Shown: one piece after another, positions 8,354-15,636 of the stretch
Position numbering within the stretch: the first letter of the stretch is position 1
Layout of the letters: the number at the start of each line of letters is the position of its first letter
Source of the DNA: JAKOQB01 sp036824465
GTDB taxonomy: Bacteria; Pseudomonadota; Gammaproteobacteria; Burkholderiales; Burkholderiaceae_F
Direction of reading: 5' to 3'
Assembly: GCA_036824465.1 (NCBI GenBank)
Contig: DAITAC010000045.1
Coordinates: forward strand, 1 to 33,034
DNA: 33,034 nucleotides
Translations under genes and position numbers: made by a program
Notes under the pieces: generated by a model
What the model was told of the DNA's origin: nothing
Databases searched by the model: none
What the model saw: only the letters and a program-made list of their open reading frames with translations

Positions 8354-8636
8354 AACCTCTCTCAGTATTCCCGATGGATCGCGTTGCAACGACAAGGCGG
8401 TGGATGCTAGGCGGCTGTCGAAGGACAGTAGCTGAGCCTACGGCCGAGACAGCCAACGCCGCAGACGCCGCCTTGTCGTTGCAACCCTCCGGGGCGGGGC
8501 CGCATTGGGCGCATGGCGTTGTTGCGGCTCGGGTCCTTGCACGAGCAATGGTCCCCCTAATTTGGCAAATGAGGCGCCTAGCCCTGCACCCAATGCGGCC
8601 CCGCCGCGACCAGCGCGAGTACTGAGAGAGGTTCTA
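8351..8636. repeat. 286-bp palindromic element with terminal inverted repeats between E1alpha and E1beta
   Basis: The ends are perfect 17-bp inverted repeats: TAGAACCTCTCTCAGTA (8351-8367) and TACTGAGAGAGGTTCTA (8620-8636). Inside are two more perfect long hairpins. Hairpin A pairs 8383-8400 with 8468-8485 (18 bp). Hairpin B pairs 8493-8509 with 8589-8605 (17 bp). Smaller stems lie within the loop of A (8408-8412 with 8436-8440; 8415-8419 with 8424-8428; 8413-8419 with 8448-8454). No open reading frame or transposase is recognised. The ends carry TA on both sides, as expected for a TA-targeting MITE, but no longer target duplication is visible. It could be a non-autonomous mobile element, a foldback repeat or a structured intercistronic RNA. 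I saw no second copy in this window. Confidence 0.85.
8624..8631 (+). promoter_or_regulatory. Shine-Dalgarno sequence of E1beta, embedded in the right terminal repeat
   Basis: GAGAGAGG (8624-8631) lies 6 nt before the E1beta ATG (8638) and is the only purine-rich ribosome site there. It is part of the right 17-bp terminal repeat. In the mRNA it can therefore pair fully with the left repeat (8351-8367), which would mask it. Confidence 0.7.
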
Positions 8637-8637
8637 C

Positions 8638-9651
8638 ATGTCCGCGATGACAATGATTCAGGCGATCCGCTCGGCGATGGACGTCGTGCTCGAACGCGAC
8701 GGCAGCGTGGTCGTTTTCGGCGAGGATGTCGGGTACTTTGGTGGCGTCTTCCGTTGCACCGAGGGGCTGCAGGCGAAGTTCGGCGCCTCGCGCGTGTTCG
8801 ATACACCGATCGCCGAAGGCGGCATCGTCGGCATCGCCATCGGCATGTGCGCCTATGGACTGCGGCCAGTGGTGGAGATCCAGTTCGCCGACTACTTCTA
8901 CCCGGCGTATGACCAGATCGTCTCGGAGGCCGCGCGCCTGCGTTATCGCTCGGCCGGAGATTTCACTGCGCCGCTGACGATTCGCATGCCGTGCGGCGGT
9001 GGCATCTACGGCGGCCAGACCCACAGTCAGAGCCCCGAGGCATTGCTCACGCATGTCTGCGGACTGCGCACCGTGATGCCGTCCAATCCGTACGACGCCA
9101 AGGGTCTGCTGATCGCATCAATCGAATGCGACGATCCGGTGATCTTTCTTGAGCCCAAGCGGCTGTACAACGGGCCATTCGACGGCCATCACGACAAGCC
9201 GGTGGTGCCCTGGTCGAAGCATCGACTCGGCGAAGTTCCCGACGGTTACTACACGGTTCCTCTGGAATCGGCGGCGGTTTTCCGACCAGGCGCCGATCTG
9301 ACCGTGCTGACCTACGGCACGATGGTGTGGGTGTCGGAGGCGGCGGCGAATGAAACGGGCATCGACGCCGAAATCATTGATGTGCGGAGCCTGTGGCCGC
9401 TGGATCTGGCGACCATCGTCGCTTCGGTGAAGAAGACCGGCCGCTGTGTGATCGTGCACGAGGCCACGCGTACCAGCGGCTTCGGTGCCGAACTCACCGC
9501 GCTGGTGCAGGAGCACTGCTTCTATCACCTCGAAGCCCCCATCGAACGTGTGACGGGCTGGGACACCCCTTACCCGCACGCACAGGAGTGGGCCTACTTC
9601 CCCGGACCGGCGCGCGTCGGTGCGGCGTTCAAACGGACGATGGAAGCCTAG
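8638..9651 (+). CDS. bkdA2: Branched-chain 2-oxoacid dehydrogenase E1 component, beta subunit
   Basis: A 337-residue E1beta subunit, the partner of E1alpha in the alpha2beta2 decarboxylase; it helps bind ThDP and contacts the E2 core. Family features are visible in order: GEDVGYFGGVF near residues 28-38, DTPIAEGGIVGIAIG near 55-69, PVVEIQFADY near 77-86 and a C-terminal transketolase domain starting around residue 200. Length is normal (about 335-340). ATG 8638 follows GAGAGAGG with a 6-nt spacer. Unlike usual bkd operons, where E1alpha and E1beta almost abut, this gene is separated from E1alpha by 284 nt of palindromic sequence. E2 follows 13 nt downstream. Confidence 0.95.
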   Translation: MSAMTMIQAIRSAMDVVLERDGSVVVFGEDVGYFGGVFRCTEGLQAKFGASRVFDTPIAEGGIVGIAIGMCAYGLRPVVEIQFADYFYPAYDQIVSEAARLRYRSAGDFTAPLTIRMPCGGGIYGGQTHSQSPEALLTHVCGLRTVMPSNPYDAKGLLIASIECDDPVIFLEPKRLYNGPFDGHHDKPVVPWSKHRLGEVPDGYYTVPLESAAVFRPGADLTVLTYGTMVWVSEAAANETGIDAEIIDVRSLWPLDLATIVASVKKTGRCVIVHEATRTSGFGAELTALVQEHCFYHLEAPIERVTGWDTPYPHAQEWAYFPGPARVGAAFKRTMEA

Positions 9652-9664
9652 GCGGAGGCGCGAT

Positions 9665-10963
9665 ATGGGCATTCATGTCATCAAGATGCCGGATATCGGC
9701 GAAGGCATCGCCGAGGTCGAGCTGGTCGAGTGGCACGTGAAGCCGGGCGACGCCGTGGTCGAAGACCAGGTGCTCGCCGACGTGATGACCGACAAGGCGA
9801 CGGTGGAGATTCCCTCGCCGGTCTCGGGCAAGGTGCTGACACTTGGCGGCAAGGTGGGCGAGGTGATGGCGGTGGGAACCGAGCTGATCCGCCTCGAGGT
9901 CGAAGGCGCGGGCAATGCCGCGGCGGGCGCGCCCGCGGTTGCTGCGCGCGCGGCGCCGACCGTCACACCCGTGCCGCCGGCAGCCGCGGTCAAACCCGCG
10001 CCGGCGCCGGCGCGTGCGCCCGCACCGACGCCCGCACCACCGCCGCCGATGCCCGCGGCGACCGTCGCACAACGCAGACCCGGCGAGAAGCCGATCGCTC
10101 CCCCCTCCGTACGCCGCCGCGCCTGGGAGCTCGGTGTTGAACTGCAGTTCGTGCCGGGCAGTGGCGCGGCCGGCCGGATCATGCATGCGGATCTCGATGC
10201 CTACCTCGCGCGGGGCGGCGCCACGACGGGTACCGCTCAGAGTGGCATGCGTTACGTCGAGCGCAACGATGAGCAGCAGATTCAGGTCATCGGCCTGCGG
10301 CGCAAGATCGCCGAGAAGATGCAGGAGGCCAAGCGCCGCATTCCGCACTTCACCTACGTCGAGGAAATCGACGTCACCGAGCTGGAAGCGCTGCGCGCCA
10401 GTCTCAACGACACCTGGAGTGAACAGCGCGGCCGGTTGACCGTGTTGCCGTTGCTGATGCGCGCGATCGTGCTGGCGCTGCGCGCATATCCGCAGATCAA
10501 CGCGCGCTTCGACGACGACGCGGGTGTCGTCACGCGTTACGGCGCAGTGCACCTGGGAATTGCCACGCAGACTGACGCCGGATTGATGGTGCCCGTGGTG
10601 CGGCATGCCGAAGCGCGCGACCTGTGGGCCAGCGCAGCCGAAGTTGCGCGACTGGCCGAGGCGGCGCGCAAGGGCAAGGCCACCCGCGACGAACTCGTCG
10701 GTTCGACGATCACGATCACCAGCCTCGGCGCCATGGGCGGAATCGTCACCACGCCGGTGATCAACTATCCCGAGGTGGCGATCGTCGGCGTTGGGCGCAT
10801 TGTCGAGCGGCCGGTGATTCGCGAGGGCCACATCGTGGCGCGCAAGATCATGAATCTGTCGTCATCATTCGATCACCGCGTGGTCGACGGCGCGCACGGG
10901 GCCGAGTTCGTGCAGGCGGTGCGCGGTTATCTCGAATTCCCGGCGACACTATTCGTTGAGTAG
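9665..10963 (+). CDS. bkdB: Branched-chain 2-oxoacid dehydrogenase E2 component (lipoamide acyltransferase)
   Basis: A 432-residue dihydrolipoyl acyltransferase, the core of the complex, which passes the branched acyl group to CoA. Residues 1-80 form one lipoyl domain with the modified lysine in MTDKATVE (Lys44). An Ala/Pro-rich flexible linker follows (about 85-140), then a peripheral-subunit-binding domain (about 145-180). The C-terminal catalytic domain carries FDHRVVDG with catalytic His404 and Asp408. ATG 9665 follows GGCGGAGG at 9652-9659. A single lipoyl domain matches BkdB-type E2 rather than multi-lipoyl pyruvate E2. The PA repeats in the DNA (about 9940-10070) are this linker, not a separate repeat. 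Confidence 0.95.
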   Translation: MGIHVIKMPDIGEGIAEVELVEWHVKPGDAVVEDQVLADVMTDKATVEIPSPVSGKVLTLGGKVGEVMAVGTELIRLEVEGAGNAAAGAPAVAARAAPTVTPVPPAAAVKPAPAPARAPAPTPAPPPPMPAATVAQRRPGEKPIAPPSVRRRAWELGVELQFVPGSGAAGRIMHADLDAYLARGGATTGTAQSGMRYVERNDEQQIQVIGLRRKIAEKMQEAKRRIPHFTYVEEIDVTELEALRASLNDTWSEQRGRLTVLPLLMRAIVLALRAYPQINARFDDDAGVVTRYGAVHLGIATQTDAGLMVPVVRHAEARDLWASAAEVARLAEAARKGKATRDELVGSTITITSLGAMGGIVTTPVINYPEVAIVGVGRIVERPVIREGHIVARKIMNLSSSFDHRVVDGAHGAEFVQAVRGYLEFPATLFVE

Positions 10964-10966
10964 CGC

Positions 10967-12385
10967 ATGAAAACGCAATCGACCCAACTGCTCGTCATCG
11001 GTGGCGGCACCGGCGGCTACGTGGCCGCGATTCGCGCAGCGCAACTGGGCATCGCCACCACGCTCGTCGAAGGCGACCGCATCGGCGGCACGTGCCTGAA
11101 CGTCGGCTGCATTCCGTCCAAGGCGCTGATCCACGTCGCGGAGGAGTTCGACTGCGTCAGCCACTACGCGGGCGTTGGCGGCAAGACATCTGCGCTCGGC
11201 ATCCGGGTGCAGCAACCGCAGTTCGACGCCGCGCAGGCGGTGAAGTGGAAAGACAGCGTGGTGCAGCGGCTTACGCACGGTGTGGCCGGGCTGCTGAAGA
11301 AGTACGGCGTGCAGGTCGTCAGCGGCTGGGCCCGGATCATTGATGGCAAGACCGTCGAGGTCGGCAACGGCGCCGACGCGCTGCGCATCAGCTGCGAACA
11401 CCTGCTGCTCGCGTCCGGGTCCGAACCCGTGCAACTGCCATCGCTGCCCTTCGGCGGGCGCGTGATCTCGTCGACCGAGGCCCTGTCGCCCACCGCGATT
11501 CCGAAGCGGCTCGTGGTCGTCGGTGCCGGTTATATCGGTCTGGAACTCGGCACGGCCTATCGCAAGCTCGGCGCTGAAGTGACGGTGATCGAAATGCTGC
11601 CGCACGTGCTGCCGCAGTACGACAGCGAACTCACCAAGCCGGTCGCGACTGCGTTGCATCGGCTTGGCATCACCGTGCACCTGGGCTGCAAGGTGCTGGG
11701 AATGAACGCGGCCGGCGATGCCGTTCGGATGCAGGACGCGCAGGGGGCGGCGAGCGAGATCGCGGCCGACCAGGTGCTGGTTGCGGTCGGGCGTCGACCT
11801 CGCTCCGAGGGCTGGGGACTGGAGAAGCTGCTGCTCGACATGGACGGGCGCTTCGTGAAGATCGACGATCAATGCCGCACATCGATGCGCAACGTGTGGG
11901 CGGTCGGCGACCTGTGTGTCCAAATCAGTGGCGAGCCGATGCTGGCGCATCGCTCGATGGCGCAGGGCGAGATGGTGGCGGAGATCATCGCCGGTCATCG
12001 GCGGCGCTTCACGCCCGCCGCGATTCCCGCCGTGTGCTTCACCGATCCGGAAGTGGTGGTGGCGGGTCGCTCGCCCGAAGAGGCGACCGCGGCCGGAGAC
12101 GACTGCATCAGCGCGCAGTTTCCGTTCGCAGCCAATGGCCGCTCGTTAACACTTGAATCGCGCGAGGGCTTCGTGCGCGTGGTAGCGCGTCGCGACAACC
12201 ATTTGATCGTCGGCTGGCAGGCAGTGGGCCGCGGCGTGTCCGAGCTTGCCACCGCGTTTTCGCAGTCGCTCGAGATGGGCGCGCGACTCGAAGATGTGGC
12301 GGGCACGATCCACGCGCATCCGACCCTTGGCGAAGCCGTGCAGGAGGCGGCAATGCGCGCGCTGGGGCACGCGCTGCACGTGTAG
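10967..12385 (+). CDS. lpdV: Dihydrolipoyl dehydrogenase, E3 component
   Basis: A 472-residue FAD- and NAD-dependent disulfide oxidoreductase that reoxidises the lipoamide of E2. The FAD-binding fold opens with GGGTGGYVAA, and the redox disulfide is Cys43/Cys48 in GGTCLNVGCIPSK. The central NAD-binding motif is GAGYIGLELG. The C-terminal catalytic dyad HPTLGE (His451, Glu456) is intact. It starts 3 nt after the E2 stop codon, so translation is probably coupled. The operon position indicates an E3 dedicated to the branched-chain complex; it could also serve other 2-oxoacid dehydrogenases. Confidence 0.95.
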   Translation: MKTQSTQLLVIGGGTGGYVAAIRAAQLGIATTLVEGDRIGGTCLNVGCIPSKALIHVAEEFDCVSHYAGVGGKTSALGIRVQQPQFDAAQAVKWKDSVVQRLTHGVAGLLKKYGVQVVSGWARIIDGKTVEVGNGADALRISCEHLLLASGSEPVQLPSLPFGGRVISSTEALSPTAIPKRLVVVGAGYIGLELGTAYRKLGAEVTVIEMLPHVLPQYDSELTKPVATALHRLGITVHLGCKVLGMNAAGDAVRMQDAQGAASEIAADQVLVAVGRRPRSEGWGLEKLLLDMDGRFVKIDDQCRTSMRNVWAVGDLCVQISGEPMLAHRSMAQGEMVAEIIAGHRRRFTPAAIPAVCFTDPEVVVAGRSPEEATAAGDDCISAQFPFAANGRSLTLESREGFVRVVARRDNHLIVGWQAVGRGVSELATAFSQSLEMGARLEDVAGTIHAHPTLGEAVQEAAMRALGHALHV

Positions 12386-12412
12386 ACGCGGCGGCTCGCC
12401 AAGCGAGTACGG

Positions 12413-12832
12413 ATGCGTCAGGCGCACACGGTCCTGCAGATCCACACACCCGGTCGAGGGCTGATCGAGATCACGCGTCGAGTGACCGGCTGGGTCGACG
12501 CCGGCGGCGTGCGCAATGGTTTGCTGACGGTATTCGTGCGGCATACGTCGGCCAGCCTGCTGATTCAGGAGAACGCCGATCCCGAAGTTCAGCGCGATCT
12601 CGAACGATTCTTGGCCCGACTGGTGCGCGACGGAGACCCGCTATTTGAGCATCGCGCGGAAGGCGCCGACGACATGCCGGCCCATGTGCGCGGCGCTCTG
12701 ACGCAATCGCAGCTTTCGGTACCGCTGATCGACGGCACGCTTGCGCTTGGCACCTGGCAGGGCATCTACCTGTACGAACACCGCCTGCGCGGGCACCGGC
12801 GCGACGTGGTGCTGCACCTGATCGGAGATTGA
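12413..12832 (+). CDS. YjbQ/UPF0047 family protein
   Basis: A 139-residue protein of the YjbQ (UPF0047) family, a compact trimeric beta fold. E. coli YjbQ shows weak thiamin-phosphate-synthase activity, but the physiological role is unsettled. Conserved family residues are present: RHTSASLLIQENADP (43-57, with His44), DDMPAH (87-92, with His91) and GTWQGIYLYEHR (113-124, with His123). Length is typical. It lies 27 nt after lpdV on the same strand and may be read through from the bkd operon. A thiamin link would be intriguing beside a ThDP enzyme, but that is inference only. The ribosome site is weak. Confidence 0.9.
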   Translation: MRQAHTVLQIHTPGRGLIEITRRVTGWVDAGGVRNGLLTVFVRHTSASLLIQENADPEVQRDLERFLARLVRDGDPLFEHRAEGADDMPAHVRGALTQSQLSVPLIDGTLALGTWQGIYLYEHRLRGHRRDVVLHLIGD

Positions 12833-12920
12833 GGGGTCGACATCGCGGCCGCGCAGACTTCTGGCCAAGCTCTTCGGCCAGTAGTAGTGTGCGACGAACG
12901 AGAAACACGGGGGACGGACC

Positions 12921-14228
12921 ATGTTCACGGACCGCTACGGACTTCCGGTTTCCACGAATTCACCGACCGCGCGCGACGCCTATGTGACAGGCGCCGACTG
13001 CGTGCTGGCGGCCATCGCGGGTGTCACCGAATACCTGGGACGGGCGCTTGAGGCGGATCCGCACTTCGCGCTCGCGCACGTGGCGCTGGCGCGGGGGCTG
13101 TTTCTTGACGCCGATGTCAAGCGCGCCCGAGAAGAAACGGCCAAGGCGCGTGAGCTGGGGCAGGCAGCGACGCCGCGCGAACGCAGCCACGTCAATGCGA
13201 TCGCGCTGGCAATCGAGGGCAAACCGGTGGAGGCACTCGCAGCGACGCGTGCACATCTGAGCGAGTTCCAGCGCGACGCGATGGTGCTGGCACCCGCCAC
13301 CGGAGTGTTCGGATTGATCGGATTCTGCGGCCGGCAGGAGCGCGAGGCGGAGTTGTACGACCTGCTGCGCGGTCTCGCGCCGCACTACGGCGAGGACTGG
13401 TGGTTCAACAGCATGCTCGCATTCGCCGCGTGCGAGACCGGGCGGCTGGATGAAGCCTGGCGCCTGATCGAGGCAAGCATGGCGGCCAATCCGCGCAACG
13501 CACACGGCGCGCATATCAAGGCGCACGTGCTGCACGAAGGCGGCGAGATGGCGCGCGCGCTGGAGTTCCTCGAGGCGTGGATGCCCGGCTTCGATCGGCG
13601 CGGTCTGCTGCACTGCCATCTGTCATGGCATGTGGCGCTGTGCGCGCTGGCGCTTGGCCGGCTCGATCAAGCCTGGGAGGTTTATCGCGCCGATGTGCAT
13701 CCGGGCGGCGCGTGGGGGCCGCCGCTGAACGTGGCGACGGACGCGCCCGCGTTTTTGTGGCGAAGCGAGCTGGCGGGGCACGCCCGGCGCGATGAACTGT
13801 GGCGCGAGGTGCATGACTACGCGCTGCGCTCGTTTCCGAAAGCGGGCGTGCCCTTTGCCGACGTGCACACGGCCGTGTCAGCGGTTGCCAGCGGTGACTA
13901 CGCCGCGCTGGATCGACTGGTCGGCGAGATGCGCGAACGCAATGCTGCGGGGAAATACGCGGCGGGCGATGTGGTGCCACTGCTTGCCGAGGCATTCGCG
14001 GCTTATGCGAAGAACGACTGGAACGGAGCGATTGCACGATTCGAGCAGGCGTTGCCACGGACCGTCCGGATCGGAGGCAGCCGCGCGCAGCGTGATCTCG
14101 TCGAACTCACGCTGCTCGCCGCGTATCTGAAGGCCGGCCGAGCGCAGGATGCGCAGTCACTCGTCGCGCGCCGCATCGACCGGCGCGCCACGATCACTGT
14201 CGCCGGCTACGCAAAGGCGTCCGCCTGA
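12921..14228 (+). CDS. TTC38-like tetratricopeptide-repeat protein
   Basis: A 435-residue soluble protein related over its full length to the TPR domain 38 family, which is found in animals and many bacteria and has no established biochemical function. The family landmarks are in order: YGLPVSTNSPTARDAY at residues 6-21, an ADPHFALAHVALARGL repeat (45-60), TPRERSHVNAIALAIEG (88-104), HVLHEGG (about 201-207), CHLSWHVALCALALG (236-250) and a C-terminal IGGSRAQRDLVELTLLAA. There is no signal peptide or membrane helix. ATG 12921 follows GGGGGAC. The gene ends 7 nt before the convergent glyoxalase gene. A scaffold or peptide-binding role is plausible but unproven. Confidence 0.85.
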   Translation: MFTDRYGLPVSTNSPTARDAYVTGADCVLAAIAGVTEYLGRALEADPHFALAHVALARGLFLDADVKRAREETAKARELGQAATPRERSHVNAIALAIEGKPVEALAATRAHLSEFQRDAMVLAPATGVFGLIGFCGRQEREAELYDLLRGLAPHYGEDWWFNSMLAFAACETGRLDEAWRLIEASMAANPRNAHGAHIKAHVLHEGGEMARALEFLEAWMPGFDRRGLLHCHLSWHVALCALALGRLDQAWEVYRADVHPGGAWGPPLNVATDAPAFLWRSELAGHARRDELWREVHDYALRSFPKAGVPFADVHTAVSAVASGDYAALDRLVGEMRERNAAGKYAAGDVVPLLAEAFAAYAKNDWNGAIARFEQALPRTVRIGGSRAQRDLVELTLLAAYLKAGRAQDAQSLVARRIDRRATITVAGYAKASA

Positions 14229-14235
14229 GTCAGCG

Positions 14236-14631
14236 CTACTGGTAGTGGCCGTGGCGCTCCAGCACCTCGATCTTGTAACCGTCGGGGTCCTGGATGAAAA
14301 AGAAACGCGCAAGCAATTCATCGCCGCGCTTGAACTCCTTGATTGGCGCTGGTGCGTAGCCCGCTTTGTCCAGTTCGCGGTGTTTGGCCGCTAAATCGTT
14401 CACGACCACGCCGACATGGCCGTACCCGGTGCCGTGTGTATACGGCTCGGTGCGACCCTTGTTCAGCGTCAGTTCGATTTCCATGTCGTTCTCGGCATTG
14501 CGCAGATACACCAGCGCGAAGTCCGGGAAGTCCAGCCGGTGCGATTCGCGCAGGCCGAGCACGTCGGCATAGAACTTCAACGACTTGTCGAGATCCAGCA
14601 CGCGCAGCATGCTGTGAATCACCTTTGCCAT
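14236..14631 (-). CDS. gloA: Lactoylglutathione lyase (glyoxalase I)
   Basis: A 131-residue metalloenzyme that isomerises the methylglyoxal-glutathione hemithioacetal to S-lactoylglutathione in the cytoplasm. All four metal ligands of the E. coli enzyme have counterparts: His6, Glu53 (in IELTLN), His72 (in GYGHVGV) and Glu122 (in KIEVLERHG). Length is typical for bacterial Ni-type GloA. ATG 14631 with GGAG at 14637-14640 was chosen over an upstream in-frame ATG that would add 14 unrelated residues. It is the last gene of a five-gene minus-strand operon, 25 nt after the RHH gene. It sits with a DJ-1-type protein and a GMC dehydrogenase, which suggests a joint role in aldehyde handling. Confidence 0.95.
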   Translation of the reverse strand: MAKVIHSMLRVLDLDKSLKFYADVLGLRESHRLDFPDFALVYLRNAENDMEIELTLNKGRTEPYTHGTGYGHVGVVVNDLAAKHRELDKAGYAPAPIKEFKRGDELLARFFFIQDPDGYKIEVLERHGHYQ

Positions 14632-14656
14632 TGCTGCTCCGCGGGCCGGTCTGCCG

Positions 14657-15004
14657 TCAGGCCCGCGAGGCAATTGCCACGACCTTGGGAGGGCGCGCCA
14701 TCGATTCCGGTTCCGCCTTGGGTCCCGCTTCAGTCTGCGAGTCGAGCTTTCGCAGCAGGTAGCGCATGCAGGTCACGCGCAGGAACGAGGCGAAGTTCGG
14801 GACTTCTCCGCGGTGCTGCAGGATCTCGTCGTGGAACTTGGTGATCAGCGTGTTGGTCGGACAGCCCTCGGCCGCGGCCATTTCGGCGAGAACGTCCCAC
14901 GCCAGGTTCTCGAGGCGGATGCTGGTCAGCACGCCGTGAATGCGCAACGTGCGCGTGCGCGATTCATACAGGATCGGATCGGCCTTGACGAAGAACTCAC
15001 ACAT
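14657..15004 (-). CDS. Ribbon-helix-helix domain protein (RHH_4 family)
   Basis: A 115-residue small protein of the RHH_4 family, presumed DNA-binding. The family core is visible: SRTRTLRIHGVLTSIRLENL (residues about 15-34), AWDVLAEMAA (35-44), then TKFHDEIL and NFASFLRVTCMRYL. The first part should form the beta strand that reads DNA and the helices the dimer interface. The C-terminal ~30 residues are charged and Pro/Ala-rich. ATG 15004 is preceded by AGGAGACGGGC. It lies within the minus-strand operon, 27 nt after the DJ-1 gene and 25 nt before gloA, so it may regulate this operon. That is inferred from position only. Confidence 0.85.
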   Translation of the reverse strand: MCEFFVKADPILYESRTRTLRIHGVLTSIRLENLAWDVLAEMAAAEGCPTNTLITKFHDEILQHRGEVPNFASFLRVTCMRYLLRKLDSQTEAGPKAEPESMARPPKVVAIASRA

Positions 15005-15031
15005 GCCCGTCTCCTTTGCTGGCGCAGGGGT

Positions 15032-15613
15032 TCACAGTTCGATGCGCGTGCCGAGCACCTTGAGAAACTGGGCCATCCATGCCGCATGTCCGGGCCAGGC
15101 GACGGCGGTGACGAGGTTGCCGTCCGTGACCGCGCCGTCCACGCCAGGGTCCTTGAACGTCGCGCCGGCCAGTTCCATTTCCGCCCGACAGGCGTAGTAG
15201 CCGGTTGCCGTCTTTCCCTTCAATGCGTTGGCGGCGGCCAGCACCTGCACGCCGTGGCACACGGCGGCGATCGGTTTGCCGGTGGTGGCGAAATGCTTGG
15301 TGATTTCGATGACCTTGCCGTTCATCCGGATGTATTCGGGCGCGCGGCCGCCGGCGATCATCAGCGCGTCGTAGTTGGCCGGATTCACTTCCGCAAAGGT
15401 CGCGTTCAACGTGAAGCGATGGCCCGGCTTCTCGCTGTAGGTCTGCGCGCCGTCGAAATCATGGATCGCCGTCACGACATAGTCGCCTGCTTTCTTTTCG
15501 GGGCACACCGAGTGCACCGTATGCCCGACCATCGTGAGCATCTGGAACGGGGCCATTACCTCGTAGTCTTCGACGTAGTCGCCGACCAGTTGCAGAATCT
15601 TCTTTGCTGACAT
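15032..15613 (-). CDS. DJ-1/PfpI family protein (candidate glyoxalase III/deglycase)
   Basis: A 193-residue class I glutamine-amidotransferase-like protein of the DJ-1/PfpI superfamily. The nucleophile elbow is AAVCHGVQVLAAA, with Cys119 followed by His120, and a likely catalytic Glu18 lies in DYVEDYEVMAPFQ. This is the layout of DJ-1D-type enzymes. Members convert glyoxal or methylglyoxal to hydroxy acids without glutathione, or act as deglycases, proteases or chaperones; the exact activity is not decidable here. ATG 15613 with GGAG upstream was chosen over an earlier in-frame ATG (15640) that would overlap the upstream gene. It lies 23 nt after the GMC gene and shares its operon with gloA. 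Confidence 0.9.
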   Translation of the reverse strand: MSAKKILQLVGDYVEDYEVMAPFQMLTMVGHTVHSVCPEKKAGDYVVTAIHDFDGAQTYSEKPGHRFTLNATFAEVNPANYDALMIAGGRAPEYIRMNGKVIEITKHFATTGKPIAAVCHGVQVLAAANALKGKTATGYYACRAEMELAGATFKDPGVDGAVTDGNLVTAVAWPGHAAWMAQFLKVLGTRIEL

Positions 15614-15636
15614 GACGGATTGCTCCTGCAGAAGTG

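Noticed and set aside
8383..8485. An integron attC site
   Set aside because: The hairpin lacks the conserved attC core-site pair (GTTRRRY with its complement at the ends) and has perfectly matched long arms; no integrase or cassette structure is present.
8438..8806. Small open frames within and around the palindromic element
   Set aside because: They are Arg/Pro-rich, cross into E1beta on the wrong strand or frame, and show no family resemblance.
9940..10070. Repetitive GCGCCGGCGC-type sequence that resembles a tandem repeat
   Set aside because: It encodes the Ala/Pro-rich flexible linker between the lipoyl and subunit-binding domains of E2, which is normal for the family.
9629..10831. A 400-codon open frame on the minus strand across the E2 gene
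   Set aside because: It is a codon-bias shadow: Arg/His-rich, no domain, and the plus strand shows a complete lipoyl/PSBD/catalytic acyltransferase.
10949..11998. A 349-codon minus-strand frame opposite the E3 gene
   Set aside because: It has no recognisable family and is opposite a dihydrolipoyl dehydrogenase with intact redox disulfide and HPTLGE dyad.
12861..12881. CTGGCC/GGCCAG inverted repeat after yjbQ as a terminator
   Set aside because: The stem is only 6 bp with a 9-nt loop and no T-run follows; not strong enough to call.
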